A stretch of 62,007 bases of DNA from Lachnospiraceae bacterium Zagget2 (lineage in GTDB: Bacteria > Bacillota > Clostridia > Lachnospirales > Lachnospiraceae): contig MSHD01000011.1 in NCBI GenBank assembly GCA_001941045.1, forward strand, positions 1-62,007, given 5' to 3'. Under the pieces are notes generated by a model. The model ran no database searches and was not told the origin of the DNA. It saw only the letters and a program-made list of their open reading frames with translations. Shown here piece by piece: positions 61,393 through 62,007 of this stretch. How positions within the stretch are numbered: position 1 is the first letter of the stretch; every line of letters starts with the position of its first letter. Position numbers and translations under genes: made by a program.

Positions 61393-61850
61393 GATTTACT
61401 GCCTTCATCCAGCCATTTTCTGACTGTTTCTTCATTAATCTTATTTAAGCGGAGACCGGAATGGACTCTCGCGCCGGCACAGGACTTCTTAAGCTGCTCT
61501 ACCGCGGTTTCAGGGCCGCTCATCCCGCTGGTGCAGAAAGGATAGACCTCTTTTCCGCTGAAATCATACTGCGATATAAAGGACAGAATCAGCTGCGGAC
61601 ATTTACTGTACCAGATCGGAAAGCCAATCAGAATACGGTCATAAGAGTCGAAGTCCTTTACCTGATCCACGACTTTCGGGAGCTCATTCGCAGAAAATTC
61701 CTTTCTGGAAACTCCGAGCGCAGTGAAATAATTCCCATAATTTTTCTCACCCCTGATCTCAAACAGATCTCCGTTCGTAATTTTTTGCAGTCCCTCCGCT
61801 GCTTTCTTTGTTGCACCGCCTCTTGAATAATAAGCAATCAGTGTTTTCAT
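61389..61850 (-). CDS. Flavodoxin-family protein
   Basis: A 153-residue FMN protein. LIAYYSRGGATKKAAEGLQ is the phosphate-binding start, YDRILIGFPIWYSKCPQLIL and YPFCTSGMSGPETAVEQLKK are the flavin loops. Carries electrons in place of ferredoxin or acts as an NAD(P)H-linked reductase. Strong AAAGGAGG site. First gene of the sirtuin cluster, overlapping the first sirtuin by four bases. Confidence 0.88.
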   Translation of the reverse strand: MKTLIAYYSRGGATKKAAEGLQKITNGDLFEIRGEKNYGNYFTALGVSRKEFSANELPKVVDQVKDFDSYDRILIGFPIWYSKCPQLILSFISQYDFSGKEVYPFCTSGMSGPETAVEQLKKSCAGARVHSGLRLNKINEETVRKWLDEGSKS

Positions 61851-62007
61851 GATGCCCTCCTTTTTCTGTGTTTGGCTGTAATCAAATGGAGAAGTGTTCG
61901 TACACTATCACCTGCCGTACAGCCTTATGCATATAATAACCGCAAAGGGCGCGATTATTATCACGTTCGTCGTCTACACTCTGTTTCGGTCCGCGCTGAA
62001 CGGATGT
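61851..62007. other. Upstream region of the flavodoxin/sirtuin cluster
   Basis: It holds the ribosome binding site of the flavodoxin gene and a short perfect inverted repeat AGTGT-TCGT-ACACT (61893-61906), which could be a regulator site 43 bases before the start. No convincing gene start is seen on the plus strand before the window ends. Confidence 0.4.

Overview
The window looks like chromosome from an anaerobic Gram-positive gut-type Clostridia, most likely Lachnospiraceae. The evidence is strong AGGAGG-type ribosome binding sites, sigma-A-like promoters, and a gene set typical of that group: fused HemC/CobA/HemD, a fused PotC-PotD, a DUF815 ATPase, class Ic-type aminotransferase, Rpn-family nuclease and rubredoxin. 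Base composition is moderately GC-rich in the core blocks and clearly more AT-rich in about 1-9.9 kb and at 32.6-33.7 kb, which therefore look like accessory DNA. The species cannot be named from this sequence.

Layout. (1) 0-9.5 kb, accessory: a minus-strand cassette led by a WYL-domain regulator, then two tandem P-loop GTPases, a coiled-coil membrane protein, a 399-residue protein of unknown family and several very small zinc-finger-like or membrane proteins. An XRE regulator behind a perfect 22-bp inverted repeat and a decayed AlbA_2-type gene follow. (2) 9.9-28 kb, core: a uroporphyrinogen-decarboxylase-fold methyltransferase, rpiB, a bifunctional fucokinase/GDP-fucose pyrophosphorylase, galK, uppP, a DUF815 ATPase, a KduD-like dehydrogenase with an aminotransferase, a small HD hydrolase, an Lrp regulator, a metal-binding HMA protein, cysK plus an O-acetylhomoserine sulfhydrylase, a HicB-like protein, a nitroreductase, nth, tyrS and an esterase. 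(3) 28.1-32.6 kb: a polyamine importer, PotA-PotB-PotCD, in which PotA carries a duplicated inserted domain. (4) 32.8-33.7 kb: an Rpn nuclease with a candidate internal start. (5) 33.7-41.8 kb: a minus-strand sugar/polyol catabolic locus (two TIM-barrel isomerases, Gfo/Idh dehydrogenase, PfkB kinase, a frameshifted polyol-phosphate dehydrogenase, an AraD remnant, an AraC regulator and a DUF4432 epimerase-like protein).

(6) 41.8-56 kb: one long minus-strand unit behind a cobalamin riboswitch. It begins with a CbiK-type cobaltochelatase that carries a lipoprotein signal, followed by two paralogous exported beta-domain proteins, a FecCD/BtuCDF-type importer, then cobI, cobM, hemA, cobJ, hemC-cobA-hemD, cobD and a MATE exporter. 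Tetrapyrrole synthesis, cobalt insertion and corrinoid or metal uptake thus appear to share one B12-responsive leader. A rubredoxin gene lies just upstream. (7) 56-62 kb: a PTS-like membrane fusion protein, then a minus-strand cluster of flavodoxin, three sirtuin copies (one frameshifted, two truncated), a poly(ADP-ribose)-glycohydrolase-like remnant, a YkgJ-type cysteine cluster protein, a nitroreductase and a flavin-binding protein. The best-preserved sirtuin has Gln where the catalytic His is expected, as in the ADP-ribosylating SirTM class.

Most promising leads for undescribed biology: the WYL/GTPase cassette, the riboswitch-controlled surface chelatase plus paralogous surface proteins, the SirTM-like redox cluster, and the Rpn gene with an internal start. 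Two genes are each broken by what looks like one extra base in a G/C homopolymer, so sequencing error or slippage must be excluded before calling them dead.
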